From Nansenia antarctica (Eukaryota > Chordata > Actinopteri > Argentiniformes > Microstomatidae), in assembly GCA_963989245.1 (NCBI GenBank), contig OZ022351.1:30030647-30094646 (forward strand): a stretch of DNA of 64,000 nucleotides, read 5' to 3'. Below the pieces are notes generated by a model. The model had not been told where the DNA came from. It made no database searches and worked only from the letters and a program-made list of their open reading frames with translations. The position numbers and the translations under genes were made by a program. Of the stretch, positions 11,501 through 24,024 are shown piece after piece; the first letter of the stretch is position 1; every line of letters begins with the position of its first letter.

Positions 11501-14181
11501 GGCCGCCCTGGCGGCGGGCGGCGTGCCACCGCGGCAGCGCCAGCCCTTGAAGGGGTTGTTGGAGCTGAACTCCCTCCACTTGGCCCCCAGGATGGTCATC
11601 ATCTTGGACATGGGGGATCTTGGGGTTCATCTTGGCGATCATGGGTCTGACAGGAGGGAGGGAGAGGGAGACAGGACAGGTGGACAGTGTTACTCAATCA
11701 ATACTGATACATCAATAAAATACCTGATTCATTCACGTGGCTGGGGTGGTCCAGTGGTCTAGCAAACATGGCCTGGGGTGGTCCAGTGGTCTAGCAAACA
11801 TGGCCTGGGGTGGTCCAGTGGTCTAGCAAACATGGCCTGGGTGGTCCAGTGGGTCTAGCACCATGGCCTGGGGTGGTCCAGTGGTCTAGCACCGTGGTCT
11901 ACAGTAGCACACATGTGCCCATGTCGGCATGGGTTTCGAATCTGGCCCCCCATGCCCTGCTGACATGCCCTTACTGTCCTGTCTGTCTTCACTGTATCTG
12001 TCCAATACTCATATTTTTCATTTTATTGACAGATACAGTGAAGATTTAGACAGGAAGGATGGGTGAGAGAGAGAGGAGGGATGAGACATGCAGGATATGT
12101 TCCCGGCCGGAATCGTACCGGGGACCCTACGGTTACATGGTCAGCGCTTAACCCGCTACGCCACCTAAGCGCCCCATCTGTCCAATAAAATTAATGGACT
12201 GCCCCACTCAGAAAAAGAAAATACTTAAAAATAATTTAATAATTAAAAAAATACCTGATTCACACTGTGCGCAATTGATTCCTATGCAAACTCAGAGAGC
12301 CACTTGCCCCATGTTTTCTGCTGTGTGCATTTCTCTTCTTCTCTAATTAGGTTTACTCAATACTAACACGTCAATAAAACACCTGATTCACACAGTGTGC
12401 AATTGATTCCTATGCAAACCTCAGAGACCCTATGAAAACAAAGATATTCATTCCGGAAAAAAATTCCGCATGAACTATTATCGTCACGTTTACATGGACT
12501 CGATTCAAACTTATTGAGTGATTTGCTGATGACATTTTTGCATTTTAGCTGATTTTAAAGAGTGTCATACATAGCAAAGGGTCTGAATAGCCTACATTAA
12601 GTATTTCTGTATTTACATTTTAATAAATGTACTGAAATTTCTAAAAATGTGGTTTTTGCTTTGTCATTCTGGGGTTTTGTGTGTTGATTGACGGCAAATT
12701 ATTTTTACATTTAATCCATTTTAAATTGAGTCTATAACACAACAAAATGTGGAAAAATGGAAGGGGTCTGAATACTTTGCGAAGGCGCTGCGTGTGTACT
12801 GAGCTACAAATCTAATTGAAACATCCAGTTTGTCCTTGCAGTCGCTCAGCCTAGGAGCCAACCCTGAGAGCAGACCCAGGAAGCTGCCTGTCACTTTAAA
12901 TGGTAAATGGACTGCACTTATATAGCTATGCCTTTTTTGCTGCTCCAAAGCGCTTTACAACGGCCTCTCATTCACCCATTCACACACACATTCACACACC
13001 AATGGCGGCAAGCTGCCATGCAAGGCGCCGGCCGGCCCGCTCACTGGGAGCAATTTGGGGTTCAGTGTCTTGCCCAACGACACTTCGACATGTGGCCAGC
13101 CGGGGCTCGAACCGCCGATCTGCCAACCTTGTCTACACAGTCTGCCATCACCCACGTCTGACCTCATGAACTGGCTGAAGGCTTTGTAGTTGGTGAGTGT
13201 GCGGTAGTCCTCGTCAGTGAACGTGTGTTCCACGTCCTCCAGACCCCAGTCCTGGGCCAGCTGGCCCGACGTCTTCTGTTCTATTGGCTGTTGGGAAGAA
13301 ACGACCAATCAGAGAGAGCGAGAACAAGGAAGGAGCGATCAGAGCGGGAGCGGCCAGGGCCGGTCAGGTTCTAACTGTTTACCTTTGACGAGTCCTCCTG
13401 GTTGCTGTCCCCGGCATCTTCTTTTTTCTTTTTCTTGGTTTTTCTTCTCTTTCTTTTCCTTGTGTTTCTTCTTCTTCTTCTTCTCCCCGAGGTCGCTGGC
13501 GGCGCTGTCTGAGTTCTCGCCATAGTCTCTCTCTGAGTCCCTCTCTACATCACTGTCCTGGAAGGGGGAGGAGAGGGAGGAGAGGAGAGGAGAGAGAGGA
13601 TAGGAGGGAGGAGAGGGAGGAGAGGGAGGAGAGGAGAGGAGAGGGAGGATAGGAGAGAGGAGAGTGAGGAGAGGGAGGAGAGGAGAGGAGAGGAGAGGAG
13701 AGAAGAGGAGAGAGAGGATAGGAGAGGGAGGAGAGGAGAGGGAGGAGAGGAGAAGGAGAGGAGAGGAGAGGAGAGGAGAGGAGAGAGGAGAGAGAGGAGA
13801 GGAAGGAGAGGGAGGAGAGGAGAAGAGAGGAGAGGAGAGGAGAGGAGAGGAGAGGAGAGGAGAGGGAGGGAGGGAGAAGCAGAAAGAAAGAGAGAAAGAC
13901 AAGACTTGCAGAAACAATGCAAAACTGTCCAAGCGCCAAAGATTAAAGAATGAAAAAACTTCCCAAATGTTTCGAGTAAAATATAGTTTTGGTGCGTGAC
14001 GAGCTTACAATCTTTTTGCGTTTTTTTGCTTTGGTGGGCTTCCCCCCCTTCCCCTCCTTCTCCTTCTTCTTTGTCTCTTTCTTCTTCTTGGGGCCTCGTT
14101 TCTTTCTCCCTAAACTGTCCCTCTCCGATGCCTCCCCCTCTTCATCTGGGAAGAGACCGTAGGGGGGGGGGGGGGGGGGAG

Positions 14182-14218
<37 letters not shown>

Positions 14219-16538
14219 GCGAAAACAGAGTTGTGACTAAATCATATTGACAATAATCCCTTGGAAGGCTTTGAATTATTCATCTAATCTCATCGGAATA
14301 CAATTAAGCAGAACAAAAGCCTGCCACCAGTGTGCTTGTCGGTGCCATATGGATGGCGTGCACGACCTTTGCCCTTGGATGGATTGTGACACATGCTGAA
14401 TTAGTTCCAGTCACTGCTCTAAGTGGATTTGACAGATAATAGTCATGGTTTAATGAAAAGCAAAAAACCATAACTGGTCTATGGATATAATGCTATCCAG
14501 TTAAGTGCTGCTATCCACATGATATAACACAAACGAATATCATTCAGTGAACCAGTAAACTATACGTCTTAAACAAGTGAACATTTAGGAGATACATTTA
14601 ATGACCTATGAGGGAAATTGTAGGCTACAGCTATATGTTGTAGCAGTGTCAATATAGCCTATATTTCAACAACTGCTTCTAGGGGTTTTAAAGCTTTGAC
14701 CCCCTTATATGTTCTTGCCAATACCATGCACGAATGGTAAACGCAACCAGCTTAGTCCAACAACAACAACAACAAAACAAGTGACAAATGCATTTCAAAT
14801 CAGTGCAGCGGCATTTTGCTTGTATTGACTCTGTTCAATCAAATGGTACTTCAACATTATTACTGCAAATAAACATTGTCTAGAAAGACTGGACAGGAGC
14901 AGACAGACCCAGGGGGAGATGTCAGCCTGGGGGCAGGAAGGAAATGGAAACAAACAAAACAAAAAAAAAAAACGATGGCCTTGCTTCGCATTATTCACAC
15001 GCCATTGCACAACACAGCCTGCTTGCTTGATAACAAACCAGATCGATTGTTATAATATTGTCTGTCTTTGTTGGTTTTAAGAGGGGCAGCAGCATAGATG
15101 TGTCTATTCCGCTGCAGAGCGCAGCCAGAGGCGGCCAGAGGCGCACCGGGGCTCGGTGATTCTGAGGCCGCAAGCAGAGAGAGGAGACCCGAAGAACTGA
15201 CACGAGTCGACCCTCCCACCGTCAATCCCACACCTGGGGGGTTCCCGACAGACAGAGCAACCGCTGACGGGGGTCGCTGGGGTGAGGGGCCATAGCGGGA
15301 GTCAGACCTAACTGAATCGTGCGCGTCTGTGTGGAGACAGACAGACAGGCGACATAGTGCCACTGCCTGAGAGTGTCCGATGTTCAACGCCACTACTTCT
15401 GTCTATGACGCTAAAAAGAAAAATCACGATATGACAATTAAACATCTTCATGTTAACTGTCTTTTTTCCCATCGCGGTAATACAATAGACTGAAGCTATA
15501 ATATATAATATATAATAATATATGATCATCTCATCTCGTGTCAACAATTCGGCATAACTTTCTTATAGCCTATAAGGCTACTATAAAAAATCAACTTCGG
15601 ATTGAAAAAAGAAAATGCTCTCCATTGTTGTGGGAGGCACACCACACACACAACCTCTTTTATTTCATTGTGTTCCGATTAAAACGTGGCGGCCGGGCCA
15701 TCGAACCCGCGCAGACACGAGCTACGTACCGTTAGTACCGACAGTCAACACACAGCCTCGGTCGCCACAATGTTTATTGTGTCATTATCTAACATGTTCA
15801 ATGAATAGGCTGGAGATAGACCCCCTGCCTGCCAGCCACCCCACGACACACGTCTCCTAGTCTGAAAGTGCTGAAGTCCCAGCAGGGCTGGAGGGGGGCT
15901 GGGTGGGTGATCCCCTCCTGGGTGGGTGGGTGTCCCAGGGCTGGAGGGGTGGGTAGGGTCACGTCTATTTACCGTCTGTCTGTCTGTCTGTCACTCTATC
16001 ACCCGGGATGTCTGACGCTCACGCCTCTCCAGCGCAACGAGCGCATCATTTGTATCCTAAAGGTACTATCAATATCATCACAACTACCCAGATGGGTTAT
16101 ATGCCAGCGATGTCCGTGTAGCTGTACCCTACCCATCTCCAAGACCAAGACCAATAATCGATCGAGATTAATCATTTAACATCATCTTGTAAACATAAGA
16201 TCTTGGACATTGAACTACAAACCAACGAAAAGAAACTTCTAGACGGAGAAAAAAAAATCCCAACTCTTGAAATGAGAATGCATGCATGGGTTATGCATGG
16301 ATAGGATGGAAAGAGTAAGAGTGGGACCCCTGAAGTTGGTATAAAGTTGGAATTGGACGTCGGGGCTAAATGCTATGGAGGGGACGGGGAGCGCAACTAA
16401 TTCTATTGTTAGATGTGTGTGTGGGTTTAGCGGGTACACACGGTGTTCTGGTCCATGTGTTAATGTGTTTAAGTCGTAATGTGTCTTTCTTTATGGGGGG
16501 TTTTATGGGGGTCTTTTATGTTGGTATGCGCGCTCCCG

Positions 16539-16569
<31 letters not shown>

Positions 16570-16728
16570 GAGCCTACCTGGCGCGGCTGGTGTTGCAGTT
16601 TCTCTGAGCGCCGCCGGCGAGTTGATGTCGCTTAGATCTCCGTTACCCTCTTCTCCTTCATCCACATCTCCCCCTGTCTCAGAATGAAGACCCTCGTCTC
16701 CCTCACAGGACCGCAGAGGAGAGGACAT
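11501..16728 (-). CDS. chd3: CHD3 NuRD chromatin remodeller, N-terminal exons only
   Basis: Five coding exons are visible: 16728-16578, 14145-14009, 13557-13383, 13287-13163 and 11646 to the gap. They encode an acidic start, lysine-rich blocks (KKRGPKKKK; EKKKKKKHKEKKEKK) and the CHD N-terminal domain (WGLEDVEHTF, TLTNYKAFSQFMR, MNPKIP, SKMMTILGAKWREF). CHD3 is an ATP-dependent remodeller of the nuclear NuRD complex; the PHD, chromo and helicase domains are absent because of the gap. Next-door cyb5d1 and naa38 match human 17p13.1 and favour chd3 over chd4 or chd5. Frame breaks: one extra base in a 5-T run (13439-13443), one in a 5-G run (11612-11616), and a probable third near 11545-11555. 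Without the first, exon 3 joins exon 4 in phase, so these look like sequencing errors and not decay. Confidence 0.88.
11740..12178 (-). mobile_element. Two tRNA-derived SINE remnants with an amplified head
   Basis: A 31-32-bp unit (CTGGGGTGGTCCAGTGGTCT and following bases) is repeated about five times from 11740 to 11895. It leads into a tRNA-like B box (GGTTTCGAATCTGG, near 11931). This is the reverse of the amplified SINE end at about 5903-6027. A second tRNA-like unit, minus strand, covers about 12010-12176, with GGTGGCGTAGCGGGTTAAGC as its A-box part. Both lie in the fourth coding intron of chd3. Confidence 0.6.
12900..13130 (-). mobile_element. V-SINE-like SINE, head-truncated copy
   Basis: Reverse-orientation copy of the same family as 6921-7191. 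The tail (TGGTAAATGGACTGCACTTA), core (CAGTGTCTTGCCCAACGACA) and B box (GGCTCGAACCGCC) are present, but the A-box head is missing. It sits in chd3 intron 4, about 30 bases from exon 4's splice donor. Confidence 0.8.
13560..13875. repeat. AGGAG purine tract, expanded polypyrimidine tract of chd3 exon 3
   Basis: About 315 bases of imperfect GAGAGGA and GGAGGA repeats on the plus strand. On the coding (minus) strand this is a CTCTCCTC tract ending directly at the CCTTCCAG acceptor of chd3 exon 3. A second, shorter tract (C-run plus CT repeat, 14161-14216) lies just upstream of the exon 2 acceptor. Confidence 0.9.
14217..16577. other. First coding intron of chd3
   Basis: No additional exon was recognised. 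The stretch is mostly AT-rich, with a GC-rich island near 15100-15300, a TGTC microsatellite (16542-16568) near the exon 1 donor, and a short CAACAA run near 14760. The open frames in the GC-rich island show no recognisable protein. Confidence 0.5.
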
Positions 16729-18184
<1,456 letters not shown>

Positions 18185-18475
18185 AGCCTATATGCAGCAC
18201 TCGAGTTGAGGGGGCCCCTGAAATAAAAACAGTCAAAATCATCCCCCTTCTAAAACTGCCATCCCCCCTTTCCATCCCTTATGTCATTTTATCAATGAAC
18301 GTGGTATTACTGCTATTTCAACATTTAGTTTTGCGCATATTGAGTAAAACACTGTGGGCGAGGGGGCATGCACACAGGCAATGACATTTTTACCACCAAG
18401 TCACTGACACTGAAAAAATGGTCCCCCCCATATGATAAAACCCACCATCCCCCCTGATTGTCTTTCACAACGTGA
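18185..18475 (-). mobile_element. ~290-bp non-autonomous element, copy A
   Basis: The segment is shared, inverted, with about 24620-24935: both contain CACTCGAGTTGAGGGGG at one end, then TTATGTCATTTTATCAATGA, ACACTGTGGGCGAG and a GGGGGGATGGTGG end. The family has no coding capacity and unusually C- or G-rich ends. One copy lies downstream of cyb5d1, the other inside naa38 intron 2. Confidence 0.6.
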
Positions 18476-18599
18476 GTCCTGCCTATATGACATACATACA
18501 CCCACCGACAATGGTGCAAATATTTTCAACATCAACATTTATTTAATCCATTCTCTGCTCCTGGAAGGATCGTTGCAGTCTGTTACATTCACATAGGGT

Positions 18600-21500
18600 T
18601 CAAAGGGCAGTGAGGTCGTCGTTGAAGTACAGGCAGATGGACTCAGAGAAGAGGTCCCGGTCCATGCGGCCTATGTAGAAGTCCTCGTCCTCGTCGGGGA
18701 TGCCGTTGTCGCTCAGGGTCCTGCTCATGTCCAGGCTGCGGCAGCTGTGCTTCCAGGTGTAGCTGGCCGCGTGGGAGTTGTAGCGGAGGTACCGCTGGAG
18801 AATCTCCTCCAAGGTCTCCTCAGAACACACCTGGACGAGGAGGAGGAGGGAGGAGGGAGGAGGAGGAGGAGGAGGAGGAGGGAGGAGGAGGAGGAGGAGG
18901 AGGAGGAGGAGGGAGGAGGAGGAGGAGGAGGGAGGATGAGGGAGGAGGGAGGAGGAGGAGGAGGGAGGAGGATGAGGGAGGAGGGAGGAGGAAGGAGGGA
19001 GGAGGATGAGGGAGGAGGGAGGAGGAGGGAGGATGAGGGAGGAGGGAGGAGGAGGGAGGGAGGAGGGAGGAGGAGGAGGGAGGGAGGAGGATGAGGAGGG
19101 AGGAGGAGGAGGGAGGAGGAGGAGGAGGAGGAGGGAGGAGGGGGAGGGAGGAGGAGGAGGGGGGGAGAATGAGGAACAGTACTCACCGATGGGTAGGCTA
19201 ATAGAAATTCCTCAGCAGTTTTTTTAGAAAAACAATAAACGCTAGCTCTGACTCCGTCGACTATTAAAGTGTGTCCACAGTGCATTGACTCCTCCCCCCC
19301 GCCCCCACACACATTCTGTGAGTGTGGTGGACTATGAACAACTTTTGCAACATGCAGGTGAGTAGGTTAGGGTTAACACCACTCCTCACTGGACTTCCTG
19401 ATTCCAGGGGGGGGCGGGGCAGGGGGGGAGAGGAAGAGAGGGAGAGGGAGAGAGAGAGAGAGAGAAAGTGTGTGTATGTGTCTAACTGAGTGTAGCAGCG
19501 CCCGCTAAGCCTCTGGCCACGGAGGAGGGGTGCTGCTGCCAGGTGGGACGGCTTGGCGGGAGAGACCGATCTCCTACTCCTACGGCGCAGAGAAAACAGA
19601 GTGTGTGTGTGTGTGTGTGGGTGTGGGTGTGTGTGTGTGTGTGCGCATGTCTGGGGGGGGGCTACAGGGAGAAGGAGTTTAACCAGCAGCCATGGGTCTC
19701 TCTCTCCTAGGCCACAGGGCTTGACACACTGCTCTACTGTACTATACTACTACTCACTTCCCCCTTGTGTCCCCTTGGGAGGGAGGGAGATTCATGGGAG
19801 AGGACGAACGGGGGAGAGGAGGGGGGAGCTTTCCCTAGAGGGCAGAGCAGTAAACCTGTTATATTACACAGTGACACTGACAGAGACACAGCACCAGAGC
19901 TCCTCTCAGTGATGCGCTGTCACTGTTGGGAGAAGCTGAGCCAGTTCAAAGGAGACAGACCGTACACACACACACACACACAGAGACAACTGTGGGGGCG
20001 GCTGTGGCTCAGGAGGTCGAGCCAGTGTCTAATGATCGCAAGGTTGGCAGATCGGCGGTTCGAACCCCGGCTGGCCACATTTCAAAGTGTCCTTGGGCAA
20101 GACACTTAACCCCAAAATTGCTCCCAATGAGCGGGTCGGTGCCTTGCATGGCAGCTTGGCCGGCATTGGTGTGTGAATGTGTGAATGAGAGGCCGTTGTA
20201 AAGCGTTTTGGAATAAGGCGCTATATAAGGCATCTATTTAACTGTGCAGATCAGGCTCTCTCTCATGAAGAATTCAGAAAAAGATGTTAGATGTAGTATA
20301 AACAGTAGTAGTATATACAGTATATGTTGTAGTATAAACATTATATATAAACATTATAGTACTGTACTAAAAGATAGGAAAATGTAGGAGAGTGGTAACG
20401 TAATGATGTATGCAGATCTATGCGCAGAATAATGCAGAATATTTGCGATTCCTGATCTGTGCATCGTTATAATGATGTGTCTGTAATAATAATAATAATA
20501 ATACATTTTATTTATGGCCGCCTTTCAAGGCTCTCAAGGACACCTTACAGGACACAGTTAAAACCACATATCAAAACAAAAAACAAAGCAAAGTCCCTAA
20601 CCCTAACCCATAAAAACAGCAAATCAAACACAAGTAAGCCATTGTGAAAAGGTGTGTTTTAAGACTGGATTTGAAAGTGGAGAGTGTCAATATTGTGTAT
20701 GTTAGGTGGCAGAGAGTTCCAGAGGCGGGGAGCAGAACGGCTAAAGGCTCTAAGCCATCACAGTCTGTATGATAGGCATTTAAGAAAAGAAGATTAGCAT
20801 CTTAGCAGGGTAGAGTTAGCCTACCTCCAGGCCTTGCTCGTGAGAGGTGAGTGTGTTGATGATGCGTATCCACCTGGTCTTGGCAGACAGCAGCCCAACC
20901 TCGTAGCGTGTGTCCCTCCACCAGGGTCGGCCAAAGTGATTGGCCCAGTCAGTGCGAGGGCAGGGAGGGGGCACATGCACAAAACGCCCCCTAGGGGTGT
21001 AGTACTTCAGACAGCCAGACAACAGGTCGATGTGGGTCAGGATCTGATGAAATGTGAATCAGATTAGATAAGATTAGATTCAACTTTATTGTAAGTAAGT
21101 AAGTAAGTAAGTAAGTAAAATGTGTTTCTATAGCACCTATCCCAGACCAGGGGTCACAAAGTGCTTTACAAATACAAGAAACATAATACAAGAGCAAATG
21201 TTATAGCAGGTTAAAATAGGCAAACAAGTGAAAAATAAGAACAAGTAACAAACAAGTGTACAACAATATCAACAGGACACAGAAAGACAGGCTTTAAAGC
21301 CTGTCTATACAGGACAGTCTTTAGCTTGTCATCGCAGAGTTAATTAATAATAATAATTACAGTCATTTCTAATCTAATCTAATCTAATCCCCCACAAAAT
21401 ACAGTTTGTACATGCACCTAGGATCACAATGGTGGTCCCTCATCTTTTGTGATGACAATATTACTTCAGGGTTCCTACAACTTTCAACAAGTCAAATGTA

Positions 21501-22780
21501 AGACCTTTTTAGACCTTTTTTTAGACCTCTTTGAATATAATGTTATACCTATTCGCGACACACCATATGATAGCCTTTTGTCATCCTCGAGGTGATGGAA
21601 TTAGGGATTTCACTGCCATATAGACAAAAAAGGAAGCGAATTGGCTTTTTTTGGGTTCCAGCTTGATTAATTTCCGCGTAATTAGATGTGGTCGGACTGA
21701 ATCCCCCCCCAAAAATACAGTTTGTACACTATTTACAATTAGCACTTCAGGGTCTAATATAGTGTCCTTCCGTCTGTGGTTGAACGTAAGGGCTTAGCGT
21801 TGCACACTTGGAGAGACACTCCACACTGTCAAGAATGCATTTGAATTGGAGCAGATTTTCAAAATGTGTTTTCTATAGCTATCAAAACCATTACCACTTC
21901 ATTAGTATCAGTGTCATATCAGTACACAGCCATATTCCCAAATGGGCTTATCCTACCCCCTTATTCAAAGTTATTGAAGCAATATGGCCTTTTGTGTAAC
22001 ATGTATGACACCCTGCGGCTTATTATTACACCACTCCTATTAATGAACCATGATATGGGTACTCCTCAACAATATGTAACATAGAACAACATTGGAGTTG
22101 CACTTTTGTTGAATGTTTCCATTTGCAGTTGGATTCACTTCTTCTCACTCACATCTTTGGTCTTCGGGTCAAACCAGTGGCTGATGTCCTTCCCTGCACA
22201 CTCAATAATGGGTTTCAGAAGCACATCCCCTGGAGAAGAAAAAAAGAGTGGACACACTTCGTGAGCTTAGAATGATAAGGTTCTATCTCCGTTTAGAATG
22301 ATAAGGTTCTATCTCCGTTTAGAATGATAAGGTTCTATCTCCGTTTAGAATGAGAAGGTTCTATCTCCGTTTAGGGTAGTTCAGAGATATTGAGCGTCAA
22401 AGTTTTTACATTCCATTATGTTTTATGAGATGGAACCTTTGTGTTTTATGAATTACTAACTCAAAAATGTCAACATTTTTTAAAAGAACACCACACAGGC
22501 ATTAATAAACACCTAATGGATCAGATTATGTAAAAAAACTCAATTTTGACAAAAATTGAGATAGAACCATATAATTCTAACGTCACGACTTTTCATCTTA
22601 TCAAACCCAGTGTGGACTGTCTAGGAGGCTATTGAAATGTGCACACGTGTCTTACTAACCTTTAAACTGGTTCAGCAGCGGGGTCAGGTCGCACACCTTG
22701 CCCAGGTAGGACACCCACAGGTCCCCCAGGGTGCTGTGGACAGACACGTCGTTTGGGGTGAAATACTTCGGTCGACCCAT
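18600..22780 (-). CDS. cyb5d1: Cytochrome b5 domain-containing protein 1
   Basis: Four exons join in frame to 215 aa: 22780-22660, 22229-22153, 21043-20825 and 18830-18600 (stop TGA). The human protein is about 228 aa. Diagnostic blocks are DLWVSYLGKV and DISHWFD (cytochrome b5-like fold with its heme-region histidine), then YYTPRGRFVHVPP, LSAKTRWIRIINTLTS, YNSHAASYTWK and the C-terminal LYFNDDL. CYB5D1 is a conserved protein linked in other animals to cilia; that role is family knowledge and not visible here. A minus-strand AATAAA lies at 18543-18538, about 60 bases past the stop. The gene starts head-to-head with naa38. Intron 3 ends in a GGA-repeat tract directly at the exon 4 acceptor. 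Confidence 0.95.
18838..19172. repeat. GGA-repeat tract at the cyb5d1 exon 4 acceptor
   Basis: About 335 bases of imperfect GGA and GGAGGGA repeats on the plus strand form a giant TCC polypyrimidine tract on the coding strand. It ends within about 10 bases of the acceptor at 18831-18832. Confidence 0.9.
19995..20240 (+). mobile_element. V-SINE-like SINE, full-length copy
   Basis: Contains the A box (GGCTGTGGCTCAGGAGGT), B box (GGTTCGAACCC), core (GTCCTTGGGCAAGACACTTA) and tail (GAGGCCGTTGTAAAGCG) of the family at 6921. It lies in cyb5d1 intron 3 next to a CA microsatellite (19968-19982). Confidence 0.85.
20480..20770 (-). mobile_element. Retroelement tail with AAT microsatellite, copy 1
   Basis: An AAT microsatellite is followed by ACATTTTATTTATGG and CGCCTTTCAAGGCTCTCAAG. 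Related copies lie at 23990-24310 and 33400-33515. This layout, a shared segment with a trinucleotide repeat at one end, fits the 3' end of a fish LINE or LINE-mobilised SINE in minus orientation. The exact family is not resolved. Confidence 0.55.
21467..21690 (+). mobile_element. hAT-like MITE, right-truncated copy
   Basis: Begins CAGGGTTCCTACAACTTTCA and continues with TCATCCTCGAGGTGATGGAA and TCCAGCTTGATTAATTTCCG, matching the complete element at 36521-36865. The right terminus is missing. Just upstream, 21412-21465 is a ~54-bp segment (CACCTAGGATCAC and beyond) found again at 23939-23991. Confidence 0.65.
22260..22587 (+). mobile_element. CGTGA-ended MITE, copy 1 with an amplified terminus
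   Basis: The inverted termini are CGTGAGCTTAGAAT plus ATAAGGTTCTATCTCC and the complement of GGAGATAGAACC plus AACGTCACG. The left terminus is tandemly repeated about four times with a 26-base period. The interior (TTGAGCGTCAAAG; ACACCTAATGGATCAG) is shared with the other four copies. It lies in cyb5d1 intron 1. Confidence 0.8.
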
Positions 22781-23487
22781 TTGAATGACTTAATATACGC
22801 AAGTTATATTCCACTTATTATTAATATTAATAATATTATAATATTATTTTAATCACACAATGTAACGACAATTGTGTGTGTGGAACTGTAAGAGATGTAA
22901 AAAGTAACTTATCGTGGTTCAGTCTGCAAGTTCACGTGTTTATATCAACAGTCGTTACTGTGGTAACCAAGGAGTTACTGTGGTAACCAAGGAGTCGCCG
23001 GCAGCTGCATGACGACCCGCCAGGGGGCGCTGCGGTCCACACAAGAAAAAAAGCTTTATCACCCACCCCATCTTCCGTTACAAATCTATTCAATTTCAGA
23101 AATAATAATTTTAATTTTAATTTTTAAATTTAATTCTGAATCATATCAGAGCATTTGATCAGCTCTCTGGTACATACGTAACGTAACCTAAACAAAATGA
23201 AAACAAAATGAACAAAAACAAAAAGCCACCTTTTTTGGCACCACGTTTTCATAAAGATGTGTTATAACTATCTGTATGCTAGAATACTAAAAATGCTTCT
23301 ACTGTCTCTTATCTACTGTCTCTATAACAGATGAGAGTACCTAGGATTTTTTGCAGTCTGCTCTTGATACTACAATACTACAACACCCATAATGCAACGT
23401 GTTCCACAAAATCATTTCCGGCAGGGACCGTTCGGTCGGTGTCTCCGTGAAATAGTTCCGAAGGAAAACAAACCGAGAGAGGCTGGA
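22781..23487. promoter_or_regulatory. Shared head-to-head promoter region of cyb5d1 and naa38
   Basis: Only about 700 bases separate the two start codons, which face away from each other. TTACTGTGGTAACCAAGGAG is directly duplicated at 22955-22995, followed by a short GC-rich stretch (CGACCCGCCAGGGGGCGCTG, 23012-23031) that contains a CTCF-like core. Near 23400-23450, CCGGCAGGGACCG resembles a GC-rich core promoter for naa38. No TATA box was chosen. The head-to-head layout is seen directly; coordinated expression is inference. Confidence 0.5.
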
Positions 23488-23990
23488 ATGGCAACAATGA
23501 TTGAGGAAAATGGTCCAGCAACGCACGTACGGGTGATATGTTACATTTCAACACTGTCATGCATGTTCCACGTTGTGATTCTGGTCAACCAAACCCTTTG
23601 TGGTGTGTGTACCTACGTTTCCTGGGCATAAACTCAAGGATCAGCACCTCTGACTAGCTAACTTTAGCTAGCTCAGCCTCTGATCAGTGAATAAGGAGCA
23701 ATGCAGTGTGTTCAAACCCATTCATCTGTGTGAAGGGATAAGGAATGAATACCAGGGCAATGTCATTGTATATAATATAATATAATATGAGCTAGTGAGA
23801 TCAGTGCATCACTCAACACACAGGGACTTATTCTCTGTATAACACCAATTCACCCAGTCACAAGACACTGAGAGATGAACTAAAGGAAGGAAGGGAAGAA
23901 GGGAAGGAGAGGAGGTCACCTCAGGCTGTTGTGATGATGCACCTAGGATCACCATGGTGGTCCCTCATCTTTTGTGATGACAATATTACT

Positions 23991-24024
<34 letters not shown>

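Noticed and set aside
15098..15295. GC-rich open frame in the first chd3 coding intron
   Set aside because: No similarity recognised and no fitting splice sites; an unrelated 5' exon cannot be shown.
11501..16728. chd3 as a pseudogene
   Set aside because: Introns, splice sites and domain sequence are intact, and two of the three breaks are single-base changes in homopolymers, so sequencing error is more likely.
18736..19312. Ser/Pro/Leu-rich frame fused to the cyb5d1 last exon
   Set aside because: It is the TCC tract upstream of the acceptor; the exon starts at 18830 and joins exon 3 in phase.
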